From assembly GCA_003116995.1 (NCBI GenBank), contig BDSL01000021.1, positions 620,001-684,000 of the forward strand: 64,000 bases of DNA, given 5' to 3'. The position numbers were made by a program, and so were the translations under genes. This document shows, one piece after another, positions 11,897 to 23,400 of this stretch. This DNA comes from Yamagishiella unicocca. Its lineage: Eukaryota > Chlorophyta > Chlorophyceae > Chlamydomonadales > Volvocaceae. The first letter of the stretch is position 1, and the number at the start of each line of letters is the position of its first letter. The notes under the pieces were generated by a model, which was not told the DNA's origin, made no database searches, and worked only from the letters and a program-made list of their open reading frames with translations.

Positions 11897-13977
11897 CAGC
11901 CCCACCGCAGACGCCAGCGAAGCACGCAGCCGACGCACCTGCGCCGCCATCGTGAGCGCCACCTGCTCGCACCAGGCGGGCGGCCCGCACCAGCACGCCG
12001 TCAGACCTCCTGCGTTCAGCCGCTGCTGCTTGAGCCACGCCAGCACGATGCCGTCGTTGCGCCAGGGCCGCCGCGCCTCCCTCATCGCGGCCGCCCAGTT
12101 GATCGGACAGCCCTCGGCGTGTAGCCACTGCAGCACCGACAGCATACAGCCCTGGCCGACGGCGCGAGTGAACGTAAGGCCCTTGTGGCTCCAGGGGCAG
12201 CCCAGGCGGCGCAGGCAGCGCAGCGTGGCCAGGTCACCGGACCGGCCAGCACAGAGGTAGGGCTCGCCGGTTTCCTGATTCCGGGGCGTCAGGACGGGGG
12301 CGAGTGCAAGGAAGGGCGGGACGGCGGTGTCAAGGGAACTGCGTAAAGCGCAGCGTGGTAGCGGGTGGGCTCTCCTCTCGTGGCCGTGAGGATCCATGCA
12401 AGTGCGTGTGTTGGTAATGCTTAAAACTAGGCGTCCCCTGCGTTCCCTGGAACGGCCCCATCCGGATTACCACACGGTGAAAATCCCGGCCCAGGCATTC
12501 GCCGTCCACTTCTCCGCCCGCAACGCAGAGTTTCAGACCCGCATCCCTCACTCACCCCCATCTGACAGCCCTTGGCCGCCAGCCACTCAAGCATCTCCTC
12601 GCTGCCCCACTCGGCCGCCGCAGCAAACGTCCCCGCGTCGCAGGGGCAGTTGCGCTCGTGCAGCCACATCAGCAGCTCCATGCTGCCCGAACCTGCCGCG
12701 GCGGTGGCCGCATCCGCCGTCAGCTGCATGCCGTCGCCCAGGGTCTCCACCAGCCACACCACAACCTTCATGTGGCCCCGCGCCGCCGCCTGCTGCACAC
12801 TGCTGCAGCCGTTCAGCGGACAGCCCTTGCCGTGCAGCATCCGCAGCACCTCCAGCCTGCCATTGCGCACCGCCTCCCCCACCAGGTTGCCCACGTAACG
12901 CTCCACGGAGATCCCTTGCGACATCAGGTACTCCAGCGCGTCGAGGTTGCCGGTTCGAGCCGCGGCCAGGACGGCCCGGATGTCCGGCTGGTAACCCAGC
13001 GTGCGCAGCCACTCCATGCGGTCCAGCCAGTCCGAGTGTTGCGCGGCGCGGTCCCAGGTGTCCACGCCCAGCAGGTAGCCCTTGGACAGCAGCCAGTTCA
13101 CCTTGGCCTGCCAGTCGGGCGTGCGGCTGCAGATGGCTGACGTCATGATGCGAAGCTCCATGTGTGGCAGCAGGTGGTCCAGGTCCGTGTCGTGCAGCAG
13201 GGCTGCGTGCAGGCGCTGCAGCGTGGGAAGGTCGCACCCGGTGGCCACGGCGGAGAGGATGAGGCCCTCATCGCCCGCGTGCTCCGGGCGCCGTTCCAGC
13301 AGCCAGTCCAGCAGGACCATGTGGCCGCCCTCCGCAGCGGCACGGGGGACGCTACAGCGCCAGGTGCAGCCGCAGCTGACCAGCCATTCGCAGAGCTTTG
13401 TGTGGCCGGCGCCGGCTGCTGCAGCCATGGCCCTGTCGTCAAAGGGGCAGCCCGCCGAGATCAGCCACTTGCAGAACTCGACGTCTCCGGTGGCTGCGGC
13501 GGCCCTCATTACGCCTTCGCTCCAGCGGCATCCATGCTGCTGGAGCCATTCGCAGGTCTCCCGCTGTCCGGCTGCCGCAGCGGCAGCAAGCAAGGCAGTT
13601 GTGAATGCACAGCCCAGGCGCTCCAGCACGACTTGCAGGTTGGGGATGCAGCCGCTGCGTGCCGTCAGGCGCAGGAGCTGTCGTCGCTGCTTGAGCGTCA
13701 GGATTCGGGCTGCTTCAGGCCGGCTCCAGTGGTGCAAGAATGCATGGTGAGGCACGGGATATAAAAGGCTCACTGTGATATGTTGTGGACGGCGAAATTG
13801 TGTCGCCGCAGCCTTGTTTAAAGTCCGAACTGTGCACGCGACCTCGTTGGGGGGAAGGAAGCTGACGATGCGTTCCGCAAGTTCTGGCGGCAGCTGTTGC
13901 CATACACGAGATGTTTCATATTGTACAGTGTCTAGCAGCTGCAGGACAACCGTGTCGACTCCTGTTGGAATCGCCAT
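11894..13977 (-). CDS. F-box-like/ankyrin-type repeat protein, 2 exons, about 600 aa
   Basis: Probable protein-interaction protein of the large volvocine ankyrin-like family; no enzymatic motif is seen. Exon 1 is 13977-12556 and exon 2 is 12274-11894. The GT-AG intron of 281 bp is phase 0 and joins ...GCQMG to ETGEPYLC... Residues 26-60 read as an F-box-like helix pair (LPPELAERIVSFLPPNEVAC). From about residue 110 there are at least ten degenerate ankyrin-type repeats. They share the local pattern A-A-x-x-G-x-x-x-x-x-E-W-L-x-x-x-G-C, with repeated EWL/KWL and GCPF/GCRW/GCTW segments. The stop is TGA within a short direct repeat. A substrate adaptor for an SCF ubiquitin ligase is possible because of the F-box-like start, but that is inference. 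Both neighbours point away from or toward it without sharing an operon-like arrangement. Confidence 0.8.
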
Positions 13978-16900
13978 ACCGATACAACCTCTCCTGAATT
14001 ATAAATATGTGAGGCACGTATTATACAGTCATGAATTATACTTGCAAATCTAATGGCGCTTGTGACCCGCAGCCAGCTCGCTAATGTTCTGGAGGTCCAA
14101 CCGCATGGTTGTGCTCGTACTCTGATACGGGGGCCCTCGGGTCATAGAGCTGTAGATTACTACTTTAAACGCTTTAATGCGATTGCATATGGCGTAAGCT
14201 TCATGCAGGCCTTGCTTCACAGTTGGGCCAACTTCATTCACCTTCCTGGACAGCATCGATATACGGTATGCATTAATTCATAGCCGTCTCTTGCCTCGCC
14301 GCGCATATTAATATACTGTGTTTGCATCATTCTGAAATCCGACGGCATCATTGGGATGCAAAGATGCCATACGCAGCTAAATGAATGATTAGTGCGGGAG
14401 AGTACCTCTTAACCTTCAGGTGTCATCAGACTGGCACCACTGCGTATGTTCATGCTTCCTCATGTTAGCCTTTCGTCGCCGCACAAATGTTATATCGGTA
14501 GGTGCCAGCCATGTCAGATCTCACCACGCAGTTCCAACTTAAGCAAGGTTCAGACGGTGCCTCGGGCATACGACGTTTTGCCTCCCAGCGCGTATCGCTT
14601 ATCGCTCACGTGCTCCTACCTGCCAGCCTAACCTGTGCCCATGTGTGTACTGCAGTACTGCCCGGTTGCTGCCTTATGGTAAACAGGCAATCTGTGACGC
14701 CTTACAGGACTCAGAAGTCGATATGAGCTCGAACAACCATGTGCCAAGCCAGGGGGGAGTTCGTGCCTTGGTCGTATTGTGTAGCCGCTCACTCTGTAAC
14801 TCACAAGTAGGTAGCTGTTAAGCTGGCAGGGTGCAGGGGCGGGCTGCTGGGACCAATGGAAAGTTGGCCGCCTTTGAACGTCCTTCGCTCAGGGCAGGGG
14901 AGATGTCCCTGGTTCAGGGAAGGGGGGAGTGTTTGGCCATGCGTGATTGCTGGACGGAACGCATTCGTGGCACTCGGGTTGCACAGAAGCTTCAGTGTCG
15001 TGGGCCTACTTAACAAAAAGCAGGGGGCACCCGAGCAAAATCCTATGCACACACGTACACCAACAGTTTCACCATCGCCTCGTTGCTTCAAGAGTCCGCG
15101 CCTTCCCGGCAGGGACGCACCGCCAGCTGCTCCGCCGGCGCGATGGGCCTAGGCGTGCGCCAGTGTGCCGCCGTCACAAGGATGGGAAACGACGCCACGC
15201 GATGCAGGTGGCGCGGACGCACCACCATCCGCGACAGGCTGGGCGCCGGCCCGTGGGACACTCCGAGGTCAACCTTTATCGTACCGTATGTCGCCTTCCC
15301 TGATGCTGGGTGTTGCGCGTTGCGAGTCATCAAGAGCGCAGGTTGCGCGAACCCCAAACCTTTATTCGACATTGCCGTAACCTATGTAAGCACGCGCGCG
15401 AACAGCAGGAGCTACACCAGTCGCTGTAGCAGCAGCTGTTGCAGCGCCGATCAAGAAGAATTCGTGACAGCATCGTCCTGCCAAGAAGCAAAGCGTCCAA
15501 GGGGCATGCCTCCCTCCACGACGGCTCCACCAAGCAGCATAAGCGGCAGGAGCGCGGGTAGCGGCTCACTCCTGGGCCTTATACGTCATATAAGTGGTCG
15601 CCAAGCAAACTAAAAGCACACAGCGTTACCGGTACCACTGCCGGCGATGGACACCCACACCAAGTGTCGTGCAAGCACGCCTTCGCACCACTGTTGTACC
15701 TTTCAAGTATGCTGCCAACGGCGTCTGTACGGGGGTACTGTATCAGTTATTATTACTGCGGGTGTAGTTATAAACCACGCAGCCAGGACGGCCCTTCGCC
15801 GCGACCCGAATGGACACGCACCGATCGGCCCAGACCCCGCACAACACACAACCTATCAGAGCCGGCTCACGGGGCTGGGGCGTCCATTGAGGTAATGCGC
15901 AACAGGTCCGCTGCAAGTCTGGATCGTGACGACGATGACTGTTTCAACGCAGCGAAGCTCGCAGTGGACAGGCGCAGGAGGAAGGGGACGGCGGAGGCCG
16001 AGACTGAGACCACGCCAGCACCACATGGTCGCCCGGAGGTCCCACGTGGTACCGGCCAGCTGGGCATTTCGCGCCCCAGGCCGCATGCAGCCGAACACAT
16101 ACCCAACAACCCGACGGCTGGGCTGGGCCCCCAACAGACGTGCAGGACTGGACGCACCCATTTATTCCATTCCCCGCCTTCCTACATGTAAACACGCACC
16201 TCGAGCTGCTCGCCGCACGTCCCAGTGCACCGGTAGCCACACGCCCACGGCATCAGAACGCAGCCGCCCCATCCGGGCCATGGGACCGCGCAGCGGGGCC
16301 ACAAAAAACCCCAAGCTGGCCCCGCCACCTGCACTCGCACTCATGTGCAAGCAAGCCGACTAATGGCACCGGCCAAGGGCGACCCACAGCACGAGCACAG
16401 CCCTGCCAGCCACAGCCAGGTTCCGATACGGCAGCCCACGCCCGCACCCGCCCTTCGGCAGCAAGGAAAGCACCCGCACGCCCAGCACCCACTATACCTA
16501 CATACATCCACTTTACTCCTCTCGGCGAAACAAAAGGCGCACCGTCGCCATCACCGTCACCGCCGCTGGTGGCGGCGCTACCGTATTTCATGTACAGGCC
16601 AGTATCGCGCTCAGTGGTGGCCCAGCTGGAGGCACGAGACGAAACGGTAAAATTACTGGAGCGGGCAGCCCCACGTTGGCAAACGCTGTCACCTGCGATG
16701 GCAGTGACTAAAGCAATCATCCAAATTTACCTCGTTTCGGCCTCCTCAGGAGCGACAGCGCCACCATCACACGGGCCGCCCCTGCAGGCTCTCTCACTCC
16801 CTCATCATCCCGGCCATGGGCACCCGTTCAGCCTCATCCCCGTCCGGCTGCGGCTCTTTCCACCGGTGCCGCCAGAGAACACATTACGGGACGCCGCTGC

Positions 16901-17465
16901 TGAACAGGCAGCCTGATCTATACCCACTTTCGGTGCACCTGCCACGTGCCTTGCGGCCGCGCGCCTGCCCTACACATACTTGCCTCACCTCGCCTCACCT
17001 CGCCTCACCTCACGAAGCCCCAAGTCACCAATTGCCCAGACAAGAGCCCATGCGGCTCCCGTCACAGCCCTTTTCAGGTCACCACCACCACAACGACAAA
17101 AAACGCCCACGCGGCCCCCGAACGCCGGCACTGGTGGGCCCACCCGAGCCTAGCTGCAATGGCAGGCTAGGCCCTGGTCCTGCAGACCGTTGGAAAGTAC
17201 TGCGAGGGTGGCACGCAACTGTATAGGCCGCACCGGGGGGTAAGTCGTCCCGCCCTAAGCCATTATAACCCGCCAGCTTCTGTCCGGAGCCGCTGCGCTG
17301 GACGCGGACCCCGAACACGACCCCTCGACCCTGACACCCGAACGCCGAACGCCGTCCTTGGCATTTTACGTTCTCATAAAGCAGCCAACAGTGAGACTGG
17401 CACCGCCACCACAAAGCCCGCCTGGCGTGAGGCAGGCTCCAGAACCCGACTTGGGTTTGGTCAGG
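13978..17465. other. Long intergenic region, no gene recognised
   Basis: The first tens of bases are 5' UTR and promoter of the ankyrin-type gene, with an AT-rich patch near 13,996-14,045. The high-coordinate end must contain the 3' UTR of the USP-domain gene. Open frames at 15,664-16,191 and 16,140-16,916 are Pro/His/Arg-rich, match no family I know and have no supporting splice structure. A 10-bp repeat lies at 16,981-17,013. Confidence 0.5.
16981..17013. repeat. Short 10-bp tandem repeat
   Basis: About three copies of CGCCTCACCT, probably in the 3' UTR or downstream flank of the minus-strand USP-domain gene. Confidence 0.75.
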
Positions 17466-20400
17466 TCAACTATCCGCCAACGGTTCTGCGGGCCCGGGTG
17501 CGGCGCGGCCCGAGGTGGTTCGGTACACGAGGACGGCCGCCCTGCTGGTCCGCAGCAGGGCGGTGACGCTGGGCGGCAGCGGGCCGCGGCACTCCGGCAC
17601 CTGGCGGCATGAACGGGGGGGACGCAAGGGCATCAGCCAAACATCCCTGCCGGCCAGTCGGTCGGCTGTTGCTTCTTAAGCCTTCAGGGCAAATAATCAA
17701 AACTGCACAAAACTACAGCAACAGGGATCTGGAGCCTTTCTCTAGTCGGTTCCACTCAACGGGTTTCCCGTCTCACACACACACACACACACACACACAC
17801 CCTCTCCCGCCTCTCGCAGCCGCACCTGTATCCCCACGATGTGGCACAGGTCCGCGTCCGCCACTCGCTGGTGCTCCGAGTCAAACGAGCCCGGCACCAT
17901 GCGCCGTATCACCAGGGACGAGTCGAAGCGGCGGTTGTTGGTTGCCTCCTCAGCCAGGTGGTCCAGGATGCGGCGGCTGCAGGGAGGGAGTGCGGTTGCA
18001 TAGTAGGGGGCGAACCGGCGCCGTGGGGGGAGATAAGAGCGTGAGGAAAGGTCAGGCGGAGGAGGTTCAAAGCTGACGTCTTCTTCAAAGTGTTGGTCTT
18101 GCCCAGCCTAACCGTCGCACAAGTACACGACAGTGGAGCAGGTGGAGACCAGAGCCGTGCGGCAAGGGCCCCCTCACAGCCCGTTATAATTTGCCCCCCC
18201 CCGCCGCCGTTGCGACCCACCAGCTGGTCAGCTCGTTCATGTCCTTGTCGAACGCCTTGCCGCGGATGAGCACCAGCTTGTCCCCCCGGCTGCCGTCCAG
18301 CACGTGATCCACCACGAACCGCACCATGGGCCGGCTGTTGGTCTCGGAGCACAGCGCGGCGCGCAGGCACAGCTTCTTGCCCACCTCATAAGCCGACTCC
18401 ACCAGGCGCGCGTTAGGCTGCGGGGGCGGACCGGAAGCGGGTGGGCGGGTGGGACCAAGGGCCAGTGTAACGATAAGCCGAAAGTTGCTGGCTGGCATTG
18501 ACGCCGACTACGGGGCACCAGGTCGCCGCTGGGACCCCTCCCTTGTCCCTTCCCGGTGCAGCACTAGCCAAGATGATACCTAAGCCATTCCCCAGCCGCC
18601 CTCTTTCCTCACTACCTCCACACCGACGGCGCCCTCGCCCCATCCCACCTGCCCCACTGCCTCCCTCCCCTCCCCCTTCCCCACCTTGACCACGAGTATG
18701 GGTCTGTTGCAGTCCCTCGCCAGGCTGAGCGCCACGCTGCCCACCACGCTGTGGCTGCCCTGCATAGCCGCGAGGCTCATGCTGCCGGTCACCAGCAGCG
18801 TCGCCCGCACGGACTCGGCGTAGTTGGCGATGTCCTCCACAATGGACAGCCGCTTCACCTGGGGAAGGGACGCACAGACAAGAGCGACGGGTGAGTCGAC
18901 GTATGAGGGCAGACCGTAGGCAAGGCCTCAGCGATTCGGTGACGCGGGGCCGCGCGTTGTGGAGGCACTGACAAACACGGTGAGGCGTGGGCGTGGGCTG
19001 GGGAGCGTGGCATGAGAGGACAGGGAGGTCTAGGAGGGCGTGGTGGGACTGGGCCGGGAGGGGCTGCGCACCTGCACAATGGACTTGACGTCCCCCAGTG
19101 TGGCTGACGCCATGTTCTCGAAGCGCTCCACCACCGCCTTGGCCGCCGCCACCGCCATGGTGGAGATGTCCTTGGCGATGGTGAGGATGTGGAGGCAGTC
19201 GGCGCCGGGCTTCATGATGGCCATGGAGACGCGGACCTGAAGGAGGGGGAGGGGAGGGGGCAGGTGGGTGCGTTGGGGGAGGGGGAGGGGTGGGTGCGTT
19301 GGGGGAGGGGGAGGGTCCGGACGGTTGTGGCGGAGGTGGACAGCGGCGGCGGCTCGGGCTGCGCGACGCTTGTCGCCATCCAGACATTGCTAACGCACGA
19401 AACGGGTTCCAAACTTCCATCGAGGATTTTGCAACGCACAGGCAAAGGCAGGTATCGTGGGCGGATGGATGGATGCATGGATGGATGCATGGATGGATGG
19501 GCGGGCCGGGGAGGCGGGGCAGGCAGCACTCACCGCCAGCAGGCACGCGGGGTCGTCGGTGACCGCCACCACGATGACTCGCTGCTGCTGCTGCGACCGG
19601 TTGGGGCCCGCGGAGCCGGTGGCGCCCGAGATGCCGCCCGCCGCATGGGAGACCACCCGGGACTTGGCCGTGTTGGTCGCCGAGACGGTGGCCCGGAAGG
19701 CGGGGTTGTTGTCCTGGTCGCCCAGGACCCACAGCAGCGTGTCCAGGTCGTTGTCGTTGGTCAGCAGCCGCCCGCGCTGCATCGAGGCCATGGCGGCTTG
19801 CGCCGTGGCTACGGCGATGGCGCCGCTGGGGTGCACGGGTGAGGGCCCCGCCGCACCCGCGCTGGACGCACGGACCTGCGGCACCGCGCTGGGCCCGGCG
19901 TAGATGCCTCCGCTAGCCGAGGAACCGTTCGACCAGGCCAGGCTAGTGGGGCCGCCGCCGCCGGGCGCACCGCCAGGGCTCTGGACGGGCGGCAGGTGCG
20001 TCGTACCGCCGCTACCGCCGCTGCCGCTGCCGTTGGCTGTGCCGCTGGGTAGGCCGTTGGGTAGGCCGGTGTCTGTGGGCGCTCCGCGCGGCGTGTACGA
20101 CAGGGCGACGCATTTGGCGGCGGGCTGGACGGTGATGTCAGAGGCGTCAAAGGTGACGTACAGGAAGCCGCCCTCGCCGACGCTGACCGATGGACGGAAG
20201 ATGGAGGGGCCGGTGAGGATGGCTGCGGGGGACAGGACGGTCCGGGCGGGGGGTGAGGAAAGGCCATGTACTAGGAATCTGAGTAGGAAGCCGTTTGGTG
20301 CATATGTCCAAGGGGGGAGAGGTAGTGTGGAGGCGGGGTTGCGGGTGAGCGACACAGTTTGGGCCGCCATGCCATGGAGGTGGCATGGCCGAGCCACCTT

Positions 20401-23400
20401 GAGGTCGTCATTCCTGCTACCCCTCGTCTCCCTCAAAGCTAACCGCGCCCCGGAGTGCCGCCGCCCCAGCCCATCTGGCGAGGCGCCAGGTCTACAGGCC
20501 AGGTTCTGGACTCCGCTACTCTTAGCGCTTACCTTTGAGGCTGGGCACGTGGTACATGTAGCGCTTGATGGACACGGGCAGGCGGGGCTGGGTGCCCGTC
20601 AGGAGCGCCGTGGAGTCCACCAGCTGCTGCAGCCCGCCTGGTGGACGGCGCGCCAGCAAGGCGAGGAGGGAGGGAGGGAGGGAGGCAGGGAGGGGGGCGG
20701 CCTTCTTGAAGACCAGGGGACCGGACGGGAACCATCATGAGGGCAGAGCACCGCCAGCGCACAGTCCCCGCACCGGTCTAACCAGCCAACCACTCCAACA
20801 AACAGCAACCCCCGCACCGACTCACCGGCCAGCGCGGGCGTCTGCACGTCCGACCACTTGATGTCGCATGCGGGCATAGGGCCCCCATCGCTGCCAATCC
20901 CCCCGGCCCGCAGACCGATGGAGCGGCGGCTGTTGTTGTCCAGAGACACCCGGGGGGAGCCTGGCTTGGAGAAGCCGGAAGGCGGCGGCGACGGCGACTG
21001 CGGGGCGCTCATCGGTTGCTGCCGTGCGGGAATCTTCAGCGGCAGGTGCGTCTGTGTCTGCGTCTGCAACCCAGCCGGCTGAGGCTGCTGCTGCTGCGAA
21101 GGAGGCGGCGAGTCGGGAGGGACCGGTTGCTTGGCGGCCGCCGCGCTCTCGGCGGCGGCGGCGGCCGCAGCGGCGACGAGCTGCTTGTTGCGGCGGAGCA
21201 GCGGCACGGTGGCGGTGGCGGCGTTGGCTGGCGGCGGCGGCGCCATGCGCTCCTTGAGCGCCAGTACGATTCCTGAGCCGTAGCGGCTGATGCCCTGCAG
21301 CGTATCCACCAACTCCACCTGCGGGGCAAGTGTGGGTGCGTTTAGGGTTTAGGGTTTAGGTCCAGGCGCAAGTTAGGTTGGTAGGGCGTCCTGGCGGACA
21401 AATGATGGTTCTTCATATGAAATATGGAAAGCGACGGGAGAGGCAATATGAAAAACGTGGTGGTGTGTTCCCCCCACCACGGTCATCGCCGTGAACGTCC
21501 AACCCTCATCCGCAGCCCGCCCTTCCCACCGAAACCCACAAGCAAGGCCCGCCCACCTGCATGCTCATGTTTGCGTCCATGCTGTCCGCCAGTGCGTACG
21601 ACAGCGCCATCTGGTCCAGGTTGAGGCACGTCTCGGGCGAGTAGTGGATGAGGTCTCGGAGCCGCCAGCTGGCCAGCCAGTTGACGCCCCTGAGACACCC
21701 GGCGACGACGACACGGCGCACGGCACGGCGCGGCGCGGCACAGGGCGAGGCGTGCTGAGCTTCCAAACGGTCAACGGTCAACGGCCAGGTGCAAAGATGA
21801 CGCTCCGCGCCAATGAGCCGCTACAAGACAAACACGTGTCCGTTCCCTCCGCCCTCCCGGCCCAACATGTGATCTGGGACTTGCGGGCCAGCCAAAGAAG
21901 CCGGGCCGGTTTGGCGTGAGAGCGCGAGGCGCCCACATGGGCCTTACCTGTCTGCGTACATGTCCAGCGTGCTCTTCTCCATGGGCCGCCGCTCGGTCAG
22001 GTTGGGCCCGCCCAGCCGGAAGGCTTCGGAGCCCGCCCAGCCGAGCCCCAGCAGGGCGTACCCCGACCCGGCGGGCCGCAGCGGCGCGTCCGGCATCGGC
22101 ACGAAGCCGTGCTTGGTGCGGTCGTACGAATGGCCCGGAGCGCGCTGCTGCACGCTGATGACCACGTTGTCGGGAGAGAACCTGGGCGCAGACGTTTAAA
22201 GGGCCCCCCGTGGTTGCATGTCAAGAGTGGTGCATGTCAAGAGTGGTTGCAGTTACGCTGCTGCCACGCCGGGGCGGTCGGACGGAGGGAAACCGTATCG
22301 TAACTACGACGGGATCCCATCAGTAAGAGGCATCAAACAGGTGCCTTAAAGGGCAGCAGCATCCAAAAAAACCTCCCTGCAGCGCAAACCCACCTGCACA
22401 GCTTCCGCGCCGTGAGGTCGCGCACCACCGCCTCCACCTGCCCCTCGTGGCATGCCAGCACCACCTGCATCTTGGCCACCGCCTCCAGGCCCGCCAGCGC
22501 CTCCACCGCCGTCGACAGCGCCAGCAGCTGGCGCACGCCCATCCCCAGCCCCACCAGGTGGGATGTCCACTCGGTGCGGGCGGGGTGAGTCAGCATGAGC
22601 AGCTGCCAGGGGTCCACCGACCACATCGCCACCGGCCCCAGGCGCGCGCTCACGAAGACGTCGTCATCAACATGGATCTGCATGCATGCAGCGCAAGTGC
22701 CGCACTGTTATAGTTTGCGGTAGTGTGCCATTGTGCCACACATGACGGGCTTCGGCCGCTGGTTGCAACCAATGGCGGACGTGAAACCTTCCGAGTCTCC
22801 ACTATCATCATTACCCTCCGTCTCGTGCCCACCTGCACGGCCAGGCGGCCCTCCTTGAGGTCCTTGAGCGCCACCTCCCTGTACCGCTCCGCCATACGCC
22901 GCAAAGCCGGCATCGTTGCCTCGTGCACGGGCGCCATGCCCCATTGCTGCTGCTCCACCCAGCGGCCGTTGGCTCTGAAGGAGCAGCGACAGTGGGCGAA
23001 GATGTAGGAATGAGTTAATGGCCAGCACACTACAATGCGTCACTTGATGGGCGCCGTGGTGCTGTCCCAGCCCTGGCGCCCCTGCCCTGCCGTGCATGCT
23101 CTCAATCCATACTACGTGTATGCTCTCAGTCCATACTCCCTTACGGTCCCTGTGTCCAGTCCATGCTTGTTGGCCTCTGTGTCCAGCCCATGCCCACGTC
23201 CGTGGCCCTCAGGCCATGCGCATTCCCTCCCCCGGACCTCGGCTAGGGGGTTATGCTGCAGTCGACCGCGCTCTCCTACCCGACGCTTTCCACACGCGCC
23301 AATCCCCCTGACCGCACAACCGTGTGCACCTCATCCACCCACGGGAAAAAACACCCAAGTCGGGACCCTCACCTCGCCCCTTCCCCCCTTCGCACCTGTT

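Noticed and set aside
15664..16916. Two plus-strand open frames of 175 and 258 residues
   Set aside because: No recognisable motif, low-complexity composition, and position in the 3' flank of the minus-strand USP-domain gene.
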